DNA from: Algibacter amylolyticus
GTDB taxonomy: Bacteria > Bacteroidota > Bacteroidia > Flavobacteriales > Flavobacteriaceae
Assembly: GCF_014202225.1 (NCBI RefSeq)
Contig: NZ_JACHGE010000002.1
Location: 552,636 to 616,635, forward strand
Reading direction: 5' to 3'
Length of the DNA: 64,000 nucleotides
Shown: piece after piece, positions 17,738-26,488 of the stretch
Position numbering within the stretch: position 1 is the stretch's first letter
Layout: each line of letters opens with the position of its first letter
The notes under the pieces: model-generated
What the model saw: only the letters and a program-made list of their open reading frames with translations
Told to the model about the DNA's origin: nothing
Database searches by the model: none
Program-made: the position numbers and the translations under genes

Positions 17738-19897
17738 TTATTTCTTTATAAACTTAGAATTAAATGAAGCACCATCTCTAGATTTTACTCTAATAATATA
17801 TGTTCCGGTAACTAAATTTTCTATAGGCATTACAAATGTTGAATTATTTAAGTTTCCTTTTACCTCAGTACTTTTAACAAGAGCTCCAAGCAGCGAATAA
17901 ACGTCTATGGAACCAGTTGTAAAGTTATTTGGTAATATGATGTTTAAGTTATCACGAACCGGATTAGGAAATAATTCTAGTTTCAATAATTCGTTATCGG
18001 TTGTGCTTAAAGCTTCGCCAGTGTCTTCTATGGCATTTACGCCAGCAGTCCATTGTGTACCTAATCTTTCATAAGCGCCAATATCTGGAGCAGTTCCTTT
18101 ATAAGTTGTTGTAAAACTAGATATAAACCTTCCTGCGTCTAATACTGAGCTTCCAGCAGCAGGCATAAAGTTTTGGTTGTTTGCATCTTCAAAAGGCGAA
18201 GTATTTGTTATTATATTATCCTGAATATCGAAATCTGTAGCAGTTTCAGTAAACCAATTACCAGTGTTTGCAAAATTATTATAAATCTTATTATTTTCTT
18301 GAGTGTAACCATTTACCCAGGAGTCCATGGCGCGTTCTGCATTCCAAATAGTATTATGATAAAAGTCTAAATTTGTATTATTCCAATTTACTTGATATCC
18401 ACTCCAAGATACATTCCAAATAACATTGTGATGAACCGAGTAACCTTTACTATTATTATCTAAATAGATTCCTGCCGCTTTACCTGGATCGTTTGGATTA
18501 TGTGAATAAGATGGCGCAGTAGCATCATGAAACCAATTATGATGGATTTCATTATTCTTTAAAGACGCATTTCCAACGGTATAAAATACACCAGAATCAC
18601 TATTTATTTTTTGTGAAGCAGAAACGTCGTTATAGCCAATTTCGCAATTAGAACCAGATACATACATTCCGTCTCTACCTGCATTGGTTATGGTGTTTTT
18701 TAATATTTTCATATCGTTACCACTCGCTCTTAATGGAGAAGCGTGAATGCCAATGTAGTCTATATTGCTAATGTAATTGCCTTCAATAGTACAATTTGAG
18801 GCAGCCCAACCCGCTATAACAATACCACTTACAGAACTATGGTTTACAGTACAGCCTTTTATTAAGGTATTATCTCCAAGAACTTCAAGTGCTGCTTCAC
18901 CAACTTGAGCAGATGTATTTGTTAAACTATCATGACCTTCACTACCGTGAATTATAGAACAATTTAGAATTTGGTTATTGTCTGCATTATTATGAATTTT
19001 TACACTCCCTCCAAAAAAGTTTAAACCTTCTAGCTTAATGTAATCGCCTTTTAATTCTGCGGCAAATTTAGATGCAGCATATTCAACGCTACCATTGGCA
19101 GGCATAGTTCCATCTGCAGTTTGAAGATAAAGTGTATTAGTTGTCTGGTCATAAAACCATTCGTTAGCATAATCTAGAGCTTCCAATTTATTAAATAAGT
19201 ATAATTGTCCTCTATTATTTCCTGGGTTATTTCTCCAAACGGTTGGATTATGTGGTGTAAAAGGCCATTTTGTAATATCAACCTCAGTATAGTCTATTCT
19301 ACTGGTTGTGCTAGCAGTTATTGTCCGTGTCCAACTTGCTCCAGAATGCGCGCCTAGGTAATATACCATGCCACCAGTCCAATCAATATTAGGTAAATTA
19401 CTTGCTGTAAAATGAGATCCGTCTCCGCCTGTTACAGGTGTGCAATCTATAGTCCAACGGTTATTATCTGTATTATTTGGCCATCTTGCCAAATCCATAT
19501 ATTCATTGTTGTGATATACGGCTCTAAAGCGGCTTTCAATGGCCATATTTACTGTGGCTTTGTAAATGTTTCCGCTATGTGCTTGCCAACCATTTACTTT
19601 ATTGGTGGCTCTAATTTCAACATCTTCACCATCGGCAGCTTTAAAGGTTAAATAATTGCTAGAAGTTCCGTTTTTGTTGATTGTAAGTGCGTCTTCATAA
19701 ACACCACCTCTAATAATACAAACATCACCTGCAGACATAACAGATATCGCCTTATTGAAGGTTTTGTAGGGATTGCTTATAGTTCCGTTTCCTGATGTGT
19801 CGTTGCCATTTGTAGCAACATAAATATCATTAGCGAAACTTATAGTGCTCGATAATAAAAAAAAGAGATAGAAATAAGCTTGAGTAATTTTATGCAT
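17738..19897 (-). CDS. T9SS-secreted right-handed beta-helix protein (DUF1565 type)
   Basis: A 719-residue protein with a signal peptide ending in ISFA. DIYVATNGNDTSGNGTISNPYKTF is the DUF1565 opening that precedes many right-handed beta-helices. From about residue 290 to 560 there are many helix-coil repeats (NTLIKGCTVNHS, NCTIEGNYISNI, NCEIGYNDVS, YSVHHNVIWNVS). Residues about 635-719 are a type IX secretion sorting domain (LELFPNPVRDNLNI, ending FNSKFIKK), so it should be secreted or surface-bound. This fold is shared by polysaccharide lyases and several hydrolases; no catalytic residues can be named. The N-terminal 250 residues, rich in Trp, may be a separate module. Confidence 0.75.
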   Translation of the reverse strand: MHKITQAYFYLFFLLSSTISFANDIYVATNGNDTSGNGTISNPYKTFNKAISVMSAGDVCIIRGGVYEDALTINKNGTSSNYLTFKAADGEDVEIRATNKVNGWQAHSGNIYKATVNMAIESRFRAVYHNNEYMDLARWPNNTDNNRWTIDCTPVTGGDGSHFTASNLPNIDWTGGMVYYLGAHSGASWTRTITASTTSRIDYTEVDITKWPFTPHNPTVWRNNPGNNRGQLYLFNKLEALDYANEWFYDQTTNTLYLQTADGTMPANGSVEYAASKFAAELKGDYIKLEGLNFFGGSVKIHNNADNNQILNCSIIHGSEGHDSLTNTSAQVGEAALEVLGDNTLIKGCTVNHSSVSGIVIAGWAASNCTIEGNYISNIDYIGIHASPLRASGNDMKILKNTITNAGRDGMYVSGSNCEIGYNDVSASQKINSDSGVFYTVGNASLKNNEIHHNWFHDATAPSYSHNPNDPGKAAGIYLDNNSKGYSVHHNVIWNVSWSGYQVNWNNTNLDFYHNTIWNAERAMDSWVNGYTQENNKIYNNFANTGNWFTETATDFDIQDNIITNTSPFEDANNQNFMPAAGSSVLDAGRFISSFTTTYKGTAPDIGAYERLGTQWTAGVNAIEDTGEALSTTDNELLKLELFPNPVRDNLNIILPNNFTTGSIDVYSLLGALVKSTEVKGNLNNSTFVMPIENLVTGTYIIRVKSRDGASFNSKFIKK

Positions 19898-20054
19898 AGT
19901 GATTAATTTAGATTTAACTCAAAATTAAATAAGACTAGGACTGAGCAGTATGCTCTATCTCTTTTTTTGTAAAACAAATGGTTAAAAAGACTAGAACATA
20001 ACAGTCAATTAAAACAGTTGTGTTTTATTCTTTTTTAACTAAGAAATCAAGTTG

Positions 20055-21260
20055 CTATTTATTAACTAATTCAAACTGCTTTTCTAAAGAAACACCATAA
20101 TTACTTTCTAGCTCACTTTTAATTTTTTTATAGAATTTAGTGTCTGGCGGCATACTTAGGTTTCTCCAAAATTGAGGATGATAGGGTAGGTCTAGAGATC
20201 CCATATCGGTGTCATCGCCAAAACTTTTTATTCTAATTTTCTTTTTGTCAATTTCAATATTATAAACAAAAGCTTCAAGACGGTAACTCATTTTTTCTGC
20301 TTCTGTGTTCCAATATTGCTCAGGAATCATATCTCTTTGAAAGCCCCATTCGTTGGCATAATAACTTAAATATAACTTTCCGTTTTGGTGCTTCTGATAA
20401 ATATAAAGCGCCTTTTGTTTTTCTATTCTATAAACACTGTAAGTGTCTATGCCGATATATAGCTTTATTTTATTCCATTGCTTTTTACCTGTACCTTCGA
20501 GTATAAGTACATCTTCACCTTCATAAGATGAATCGCCTATTTTCTTCCAAGTAAATTTCTTTAAGTTTGGTTGTTTTTCCGATGGTCTTAAAGGATTTCC
20601 ATTTGCCATATGATTAATAGAGTGTGTCCATTGCACACGTTTCCAAATTCTATAATCTGCAGATTTTCTAGCTTCAGCCACTTCAACGACTCCTAAAGGA
20701 TATGCTGGTCCGCGATCTCTAATTTTTATATAGTTTTCCACAAGAAATTTAGATCTGCCGCCTTCGGTTGCTGCTCTTCTGTAAAGCATCTCTATTTTAT
20801 GAGGTGTACTTATCGTATTTTCTTTTAAACTTTTTTGTGCGTTTAAAACATATTCTAACGGATTTAGAAGTTTAATCTCATCCATTTCGAAAACACTTTC
20901 AACTAAAACAATTTTCTTTTCTTCTTGGTTTAGATAATCTTCAACCTTAATTTTAATAGTATCGTACCCTAAACAGGAAATGGAAAGACTATCTTGTAGT
21001 TCGCCTTTTGTTACCAACATTGAAAACTCACCATCTTCTGTACTGGAAGTTCCTAAATATTTTTCAACTATTCCAACAGCGGCATAGGGCACAGGGAAGT
21101 TTGTTTCATCTAAAATAATTCCATCAATTTCAACTTTGCCTTCTTGAGATTGACCAATAGTTGGAGTTAGAAAAAAGAGTGTTATTATTAAAAGCGGAAA
21201 AAGATTCTTTAAAATTGTATTAAAAATGTTATCATTTTGAGCGTGTGTAATGTATACCAT
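20055..21260 (-). CDS. Carboxypeptidase-regulatory-like domain protein, exported
   Basis: A 401-residue protein with a long hydrophobic signal segment (PLLIITLFFLTPTIGQ). Residues about 45-115 are a CarboxypepD_reg-like beta-sandwich (IDGIILDETNFPVPYAAVGIV, then TEDGEFSM), the module found at the start of SusC-type receptors, but no plug or beta-barrel follows. The remaining 280 residues are beta-rich and not recognised. Similar proteins are common in Flavobacteria and have no settled function. It lies 108 bases after a sulfatase on the same strand and 157 bases before the beta-helix gene, so it may be outside the tight sulfatase operon. Confidence 0.6.
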   Translation of the reverse strand: MVYITHAQNDNIFNTILKNLFPLLIITLFFLTPTIGQSQEGKVEIDGIILDETNFPVPYAAVGIVEKYLGTSSTEDGEFSMLVTKGELQDSLSISCLGYDTIKIKVEDYLNQEEKKIVLVESVFEMDEIKLLNPLEYVLNAQKSLKENTISTPHKIEMLYRRAATEGGRSKFLVENYIKIRDRGPAYPLGVVEVAEARKSADYRIWKRVQWTHSINHMANGNPLRPSEKQPNLKKFTWKKIGDSSYEGEDVLILEGTGKKQWNKIKLYIGIDTYSVYRIEKQKALYIYQKHQNGKLYLSYYANEWGFQRDMIPEQYWNTEAEKMSYRLEAFVYNIEIDKKKIRIKSFGDDTDMGSLDLPYHPQFWRNLSMPPDTKFYKKIKSELESNYGVSLEKQFELVNK

Positions 21261-21268
21261 AGTTTATA

Positions 21269-21299
21269 TTTTTATCAGAAATAAGTTGTTCTGTAAAAA
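21269..21299 (-). other. Hairpin just before the 21260 start codon
   Basis: TTTTTATCAGAA (21269-21280) pairs with TTCTGTAAAAA (21289-21299) with one bulged base. It ends 8 bases before the ATG of the minus-strand gene. It lacks a downstream T run, so it could be a weak terminator of the sulfatase operon or a structure masking the ribosome site. Confidence 0.35.
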
Positions 21300-21368
21300 T
21301 ATAAATGAGGTTCGCTTTGCGGCATAACAAATGTCTATTAGTTTACCACATATAGTTTCTGGTGATTC

Positions 21369-22925
21369 TTAATAAAAATCCCAGAAATCGTATTTTTCAC
21401 CTGGGATGTTCTCTTTTTTATCCCCAATTTCAATGGCTTTTGCTTTCATTTCTAAGCGCATTTCTGCAATAATTTCTTTGTTTTCAGGGAAGAAAGACAA
21501 GTCTTGTGTTTCCCACGGATCTTTTTTAATATTGAATAATTGCGTAACTCTAGAACCCGCAATAGATGCTCCGTTTTTATTTGAAAAATCGTTAGCTCTT
21601 ACATATTCAATTAATTTATAATCTCCTTTTCTGAAAGCTCTTTGGAACTGCCTGTAAGCATGATAAGTTGAGTTTCTAACTTGGTTTACCTCATTTTTTA
21701 TTACTGGTGTTAGACTTTTTCCAGAAATAGAAGCAGGGATTGGAACCTGCACAAAATCGCAAATTGTGGGGTAAATATCATGTATGTAAGATAAAGCGTT
21801 AAAGCGCGTTCCTTTGTTTTTTATTAAGTTTCCTGAAAAAATTAAAGGAACATGAATACCATCTTCATCATAGATGTTTTGTTTTCCCATTAAGCCATGA
21901 TTTCCAACAGCTAAACCACTATCTCCAGAAAATACAATTAGTGTGTTTTCGTATTGCCCACTTTCTTTTAGAGCAGTTATTACTTTACCAATTTGCACAT
22001 CTAAATGGGTTATTATGGCATAATAATCTGCTAATTGTTGTTTTGCAACCTCAGTAGTTCTTGGCCATGGCGCTAATTCTTCATCACGCAAAAACATATG
22101 TCCATTATCAAAAGGATGTTGTGGCATATAAGATGGCGGTAATGTTATATCTTCGGCAGGATACATGTCTTTATATTTCTGTGGCGCTTGGCGCGGATCG
22201 TGAGGCGCATGAAAAGCTAAATACATCATAAAAGGTTTTTTACTTTTATAAGTATTAAAATAGTTGGAAGCTTCATTTGCTATAACCTCAGAGGTATGCG
22301 GGCCGTTTTCTTCTGTTCCGGTTGGTCCTCTTTTGGCATCCTTTGGAACGGGTTTACGAATAATGTTTCCACGATAGTCATAACCCAAAAGGTAGGCATC
22401 TTCTTTTTTAAATGCGCCTGCTTTATCCCAATCGTAAAACGGCATTCTAAAATGATCTACAAGATAAAGACCTCTTCCCATTATTTTATCTCCCGATGTA
22501 AAACTACGTTTTAGCGATTCGCCATCTTGATGCCATTTGCCAATAATATGAGTGTTGTAACCTTCCTTTTGAAAGGTTTCTCCAATGGTTTTACTTTTTT
22601 CCAGAATTTTATGCCCAGCACCACCTAATTCAAATAAATTGGATCCAGTGAGTAACATCGCTCTACTTGCTACGCAGGTTGCTCCTGTAAAAGCGCCCAT
22701 TAAATAGGTGTTATCAAACGTTACTCCATCTGCAGCCAAAAGGTCTATGTTGGGCGTTTTAACATCCATACCGCCTAAGGCATGAACACCAGAGTAGCGA
22801 TGGTCGTCTGTGAAAATGACTAGTACATTTGGTTTTTTACTACTTTTTTGTCCAAATGAAAAGATAGAACATAGCATAAATAATGCAACAGAAGACTGTT
22901 TGAAATAAGAATAGAGCTTAGCCAT
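21369..22925 (-). CDS. S1 formylglycine sulfatase with CVASR motif
   Basis: A 518-residue exported S1 sulfatase with activation motif C84-V-A-S-R88. This is the C-x-A-x-R variant, still compatible with formylglycine formation. Metal ligands are D40-D41 in IFTDDHRYSG. IGKWHQDG and FSGDSGLAVGNHGLMGK are further family landmarks. It lies 5 bases after the GH117 gene and is the last member of the tightly spaced minus-strand run that starts at 31022. The pairing with GH117 suggests it clears sulfate from oligosaccharides that carry 3,6-anhydro-L-galactose ends (inference). Confidence 0.9.
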   Translation of the reverse strand: MAKLYSYFKQSSVALFMLCSIFSFGQKSSKKPNVLVIFTDDHRYSGVHALGGMDVKTPNIDLLAADGVTFDNTYLMGAFTGATCVASRAMLLTGSNLFELGGAGHKILEKSKTIGETFQKEGYNTHIIGKWHQDGESLKRSFTSGDKIMGRGLYLVDHFRMPFYDWDKAGAFKKEDAYLLGYDYRGNIIRKPVPKDAKRGPTGTEENGPHTSEVIANEASNYFNTYKSKKPFMMYLAFHAPHDPRQAPQKYKDMYPAEDITLPPSYMPQHPFDNGHMFLRDEELAPWPRTTEVAKQQLADYYAIITHLDVQIGKVITALKESGQYENTLIVFSGDSGLAVGNHGLMGKQNIYDEDGIHVPLIFSGNLIKNKGTRFNALSYIHDIYPTICDFVQVPIPASISGKSLTPVIKNEVNQVRNSTYHAYRQFQRAFRKGDYKLIEYVRANDFSNKNGASIAGSRVTQLFNIKKDPWETQDLSFFPENKEIIAEMRLEMKAKAIEIGDKKENIPGEKYDFWDFY

Positions 22926-22930
22926 GAATT

Positions 22931-24184
22931 CTAGTTGTTTTGTAATTTTTGGTTTTCTTCGTGTATTCTCGCTTTTTGTTTAGGATTTAAACCTTGCTTA
23001 AAAAAAACTTCTGGACTATGATAAACATGATGTTTTTTCATAGCAGGATCATTAACATCTAAACTTAAATCACAATCAAAACGCGCTAAAATAGCATGAT
23101 TTGTAGCCCAACCATTATAACTTGTAAAATGAGAAATACCCCAAGTAATACCACGACCATCTTTAGTATCTGTAAAAGCGTCTGGAATATATGGGCCAGC
23201 CGCAGCAGGCATTAATTCTACTAAAGAAGCAATTTCAAAATCAACACCGTCTTTAGAAAACTGAATGGTGTTATGCTCGTTTCCATCTCTAATAGTTAAA
23301 GCTGCAATACCTTTTTTAAAAGGGAAAAGTGTAGTTTCATGTCCTGAGGTTAAAACGGGATTTAAAGGGTTTTTTGTAAACGGACCAAACGGACTTTCGG
23401 CTGTTGCTAAACCTTGCATTCTCACTAGGTTTGGTTTTCCGTTCATATCAGATTTGTAATACAAGTATATTTTACCTTTATAAACTAAAGGGTATGGATC
23501 GTGAATTGAGTATTGATCCCAAGTGTCTTTAGGTCCATTTGGAATTACAATTTCATTAGTTGCAGTCCAAGGACCATCAGGAGAATCGGAATAAGACATT
23601 AAAACCGGACAATCGTCACCACGTAAACCACTGGCTTCACTAAATCCTTGGTAGTACATATAATATTTTCCTTCCCATTTTAAAATATCTGCTGTAGATA
23701 CCGAACGATGCCCTAAATTTGGTTTTGGTGGGCGAGGTATAGCGACACCTTGTTCTTCCCAAGTAAAACCATCGGTACTGGTAGCGTACCATATTTCGGA
23801 TAAATCCCAATCTGCAGATGGTATGGTTTCTGTACTCAATTTAGCGCCTTTTGGAGGGGTTTCCGTTTGCCTGTGTGTATACCAAACATAATATTTTCCG
23901 TTTTCAAAAATCACTTTAGAGGGATCTCTTCGGCTTATAGTTCCATCATGATTACTGTAATCTAAACCTTTTATTTCTGTATATTTAAATTGCGTGTAAA
24001 GCTCGTTATCTTCTGGTCTTGGTGCCATGTAATTGTCGTAATTACGCTCCATAGCTCTGCTTAGTGGTTGGTTGGGTTTTTCTTTTGGTAATTTAAAAGG
24101 AAAACTTTGCGAGGTGACTTGGCAGGAATTGAAAAATAGGCTTGATGTTAATGCTACGAGTAAAAGGGTTTTATATGTTTTCAT
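22931..24184 (-). CDS. GH117 alpha-1,3-(3,6-anhydro)-L-galactosidase family lipoprotein
   Basis: A 417-residue lipoprotein (lipobox FNSC, Cys21) with GH117 hallmarks: the N-terminal SxAxxR motif (SRAMER, 42-47) that takes part in the domain-swapped dimer, then a five-bladed propeller. Expected active-site residues are D87 in ISRRDPSK, D229 in SIHDPYP, and adjacent H282-E283 in SGHETT, in the same order and spacing style as characterised family members. GH117 removes the non-reducing 3,6-anhydro-L-galactose from neoagaro-oligosaccharides, a key exo-step in agar and porphyran breakdown. It sits between GH28-like and sulfatase genes with gaps under 10 bases. Confidence 0.85.
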   Translation of the reverse strand: MKTYKTLLLVALTSSLFFNSCQVTSQSFPFKLPKEKPNQPLSRAMERNYDNYMAPRPEDNELYTQFKYTEIKGLDYSNHDGTISRRDPSKVIFENGKYYVWYTHRQTETPPKGAKLSTETIPSADWDLSEIWYATSTDGFTWEEQGVAIPRPPKPNLGHRSVSTADILKWEGKYYMYYQGFSEASGLRGDDCPVLMSYSDSPDGPWTATNEIVIPNGPKDTWDQYSIHDPYPLVYKGKIYLYYKSDMNGKPNLVRMQGLATAESPFGPFTKNPLNPVLTSGHETTLFPFKKGIAALTIRDGNEHNTIQFSKDGVDFEIASLVELMPAAAGPYIPDAFTDTKDGRGITWGISHFTSYNGWATNHAILARFDCDLSLDVNDPAMKKHHVYHSPEVFFKQGLNPKQKARIHEENQKLQNN

Positions 24185-24192
24185 AATTTATA

Positions 24193-25545
24193 CTATTCTA
24201 TTATTAACGATTTGCTTCTTTGATCTGGTGAATTAACTTTAAAATTTACATTTGAAATTTTTAAATCTTCAATGTGTCTCGCATACAATCCGTAAGCTGG
24301 TAATACTTTGAAAAAACTGAATTCTGGATATCTGGTTTCGTCTTCAGGAACATTAAGTCCATCATCTTTTTTTCCACCACCAGGTAATGTAATATTGATG
24401 TTTTCTAATTTTAGGTTTCCAATTTTATGGTTTGGAGTTCCTGTTATTAAAATTCCAGAAGGCGGTGATATTCGAGATTCTTCTAAACTCCTGGTAGTTG
24501 CTGTTATATTTTTTATAAGTACATTATTTATAGTGCCAACAGCTTGTTTTTTTGCAGTTCTATAGGTTTTTAATCGTTCACCTAAACGCACAAAAATGGG
24601 CATATCTACATTGTCCATTTCAATATTTTCTATGGTAATGTCGTGAATATTGGCACCGTCGACACTTAGTATTTTAATGCCACCACCTTTATTGTCGTAA
24701 ATTTTACAATCTCGAATATCGATGTTATAAAAATCGCCCATGGATTCTGTTCCAAATTTTATGGCTCCCCAATCGCTTTTTAAAGTACAATTTGATACCT
24801 GAACATCGTGGGTAGCTAGTGGACTAGTAGATTTTATACAGATAGCATCATCTCCAGAATTGATATTACAGTTTTTGATAACCACATCGTGACTAGAATC
24901 TAAATCTATACCATCATTGTTTTTATTAGCATGATTGTAAATAGAGATATTATCTACTAAAATGTCATAAGATTGAAAAAAATGACAAGCCCAAGCTGCA
25001 GCTCCACGAATATGAATATCTTTTAAAGTAATTTTATTAGACTTAACAAAACGTAATAAAAAGGGGCGGTTTTTTCCAAAATTATCGTCTGTAATACCTA
25101 AGGCCTTTTTAGTTTTTGAAAGATTTTTAGCTAGAAAAGCCGCTCCGTTTCCGTCTATTGTACCTTCACCTGAAACACCAATATTTGTTGCTTTTAGCGC
25201 ACCAATTAAGCAAGTGCCGCGTTGTTGACCAACAGCATCTACAAAGGTGTCTATACTTTGATAATCTTGTGGATTAGAACTACCTACTAATTTGGCGTTT
25301 TTTTCAACCGTAAGGGTTACATTATCTTTTAAAATTATGGTTCCGCTAATAAAAATACCTTCTTTAATAAGTACAATACCACCGCCGTTTTTAGAGCAGT
25401 TATCAATGGCCTTTTGTATGGGTTTTGTATTAATGGTTAAGCTATCGCCCTTAGCTCCATAATCTTCTATATTGTATGTTTTAGAATTTGAAGAACAAGC
25501 CAGTAAGGCAGTAACAAAACCTAAGAATATTAAGCTTTTTAACAT
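24193..25545 (-). CDS. GH28-like beta-helix glycosidase, lipoprotein
   Basis: A 450-residue lipoprotein (lipobox LLAC, Cys17). It opens with YNIEDYGAKGDSLTINTKPIQKAID, the usual start of GH28-type right-handed beta-helices, and continues with GVSGEGTIDGNG. The first acidic motif is NNDGIDLD (210-216) and the second is GDDAICIKS with D232-D233, matching the catalytic aspartates of GH28. The polygalacturonase GHG and RIK motifs are not present: the equivalent places read SDWGAIKFGT and GGGIKI. It is therefore unlikely to be a pectinase. An exo-activity on an algal sugar is a guess from its place between GH117 and GH16. Confidence 0.75.
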   Translation of the reverse strand: MLKSLIFLGFVTALLACSSNSKTYNIEDYGAKGDSLTINTKPIQKAIDNCSKNGGGIVLIKEGIFISGTIILKDNVTLTVEKNAKLVGSSNPQDYQSIDTFVDAVGQQRGTCLIGALKATNIGVSGEGTIDGNGAAFLAKNLSKTKKALGITDDNFGKNRPFLLRFVKSNKITLKDIHIRGAAAWACHFFQSYDILVDNISIYNHANKNNDGIDLDSSHDVVIKNCNINSGDDAICIKSTSPLATHDVQVSNCTLKSDWGAIKFGTESMGDFYNIDIRDCKIYDNKGGGIKILSVDGANIHDITIENIEMDNVDMPIFVRLGERLKTYRTAKKQAVGTINNVLIKNITATTRSLEESRISPPSGILITGTPNHKIGNLKLENINITLPGGGKKDDGLNVPEDETRYPEFSFFKVLPAYGLYARHIEDLKISNVNFKVNSPDQRSKSLIIE

Positions 25546-25569
25546 GCTATGTTGTTGTTTTAGTTATAT

Positions 25570-26457
25570 TTATTTTTCGTCTAAAGTCCAAGATCTAACC
25601 CAGTTGTATGTGGTTGTTCTATCTTCTTCAGAACCCGTCATGCCGCCATCTTCAGGAACTGGGTTCCAATTATAAGTTTCAACTACCATTCTTAAATACA
25701 TCTCAATATCATAATCTGCAGGAGGTGCTACTTTTCCTTGTAATTTACCATCTAAATAAAATAATACTTCATCTTTAGATTTCCACCATACACCATAAAC
25801 ATGAAAATCATCATAAACTTTTCCGCCTATTAAACCGCCCGATTTATTAGACCCTTTTTCGTAATCACAGCCCTCAGGAATGTTTCTACTGTGTGTATTT
25901 GAATTCATGCTTTGGTCAAAATTTTTCATCCATTCTGCCGGATTTGTTATTTGCCCAACGCTTTCTTGAATATCTAATTCCGTGGTTCGTTTATCGCAAC
26001 CCTCAAATCCTTTACCTTCATTAATCAACCAAAATGTAGAAGACATAAAGGTTTTATTGGCTTTCATTTCACATTCGTAAAAGCCGTAAGTCATGCCGTT
26101 TTTAGAACCAACATATCCGCCACCGTGAGTAAATACTTTATTGTTTTTGGTAATAGGTTTTGGTAATAATTTGGTTGTTATTTTTAAACTACCATCATCT
26201 AATTTTATGTTTTCTGCCTGAAATAGGCCAGGAGCTCTACCTATCCAACCTTGACCAGAAATTTGCCATTTATTCTCGTCTATTTTTTTGCCATCAAATT
26301 CATCAGACATGTTTTTGATTAACTTCCACTTTGCGTTTTCTGGTTTTGGATCTTCACCATTCTGGAAATAAGGCCCTTTTTGTGCAAAAATTGTATTTGC
26401 TGTTAATAGCAAAAGTAAAATTGAAAATTGCTTCGATCTTTTAAGTATAGCTTTCAT
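25570..26457 (-). CDS. GH16 endo-galactanase (agarase/porphyranase-like)
   Basis: A 295-residue secreted enzyme made of a signal peptide (ending IFAQ) and one GH16 domain. The catalytic motif is E160-L-D162-I-Q-E165, the E-x-D-x-x-E form of beta-agarases, porphyranases and related enzymes, with nucleophile E160 and acid/base E165. GRAPGLFQAENIKLDDG and ANKTFMSSTFWL are typical of the agarase/porphyranase branch. It should cut internal beta-1,4-galactoside bonds. Whether the chain is agarose, porphyran or another galactan cannot be told. No binding module is attached. It is in the minus-strand operon, 31 bases after a sulfatase gene. Confidence 0.85.
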   Translation of the reverse strand: MKAILKRSKQFSILLLLLTANTIFAQKGPYFQNGEDPKPENAKWKLIKNMSDEFDGKKIDENKWQISGQGWIGRAPGLFQAENIKLDDGSLKITTKLLPKPITKNNKVFTHGGGYVGSKNGMTYGFYECEMKANKTFMSSTFWLINEGKGFEGCDKRTTELDIQESVGQITNPAEWMKNFDQSMNSNTHSRNIPEGCDYEKGSNKSGGLIGGKVYDDFHVYGVWWKSKDEVLFYLDGKLQGKVAPPADYDIEMYLRMVVETYNWNPVPEDGGMTGSEEDRTTTYNWVRSWTLDEK

Positions 26458-26488
26458 GTTTTTAGTTTAAAAGTTGGTTTATATGTTA

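Noticed and set aside
19943-19955. GAGCA/TGCTC hairpin before the beta-helix gene
   Set aside because: The stem is only 5 bp and has no terminator tail on the minus strand, so it is not convincing.
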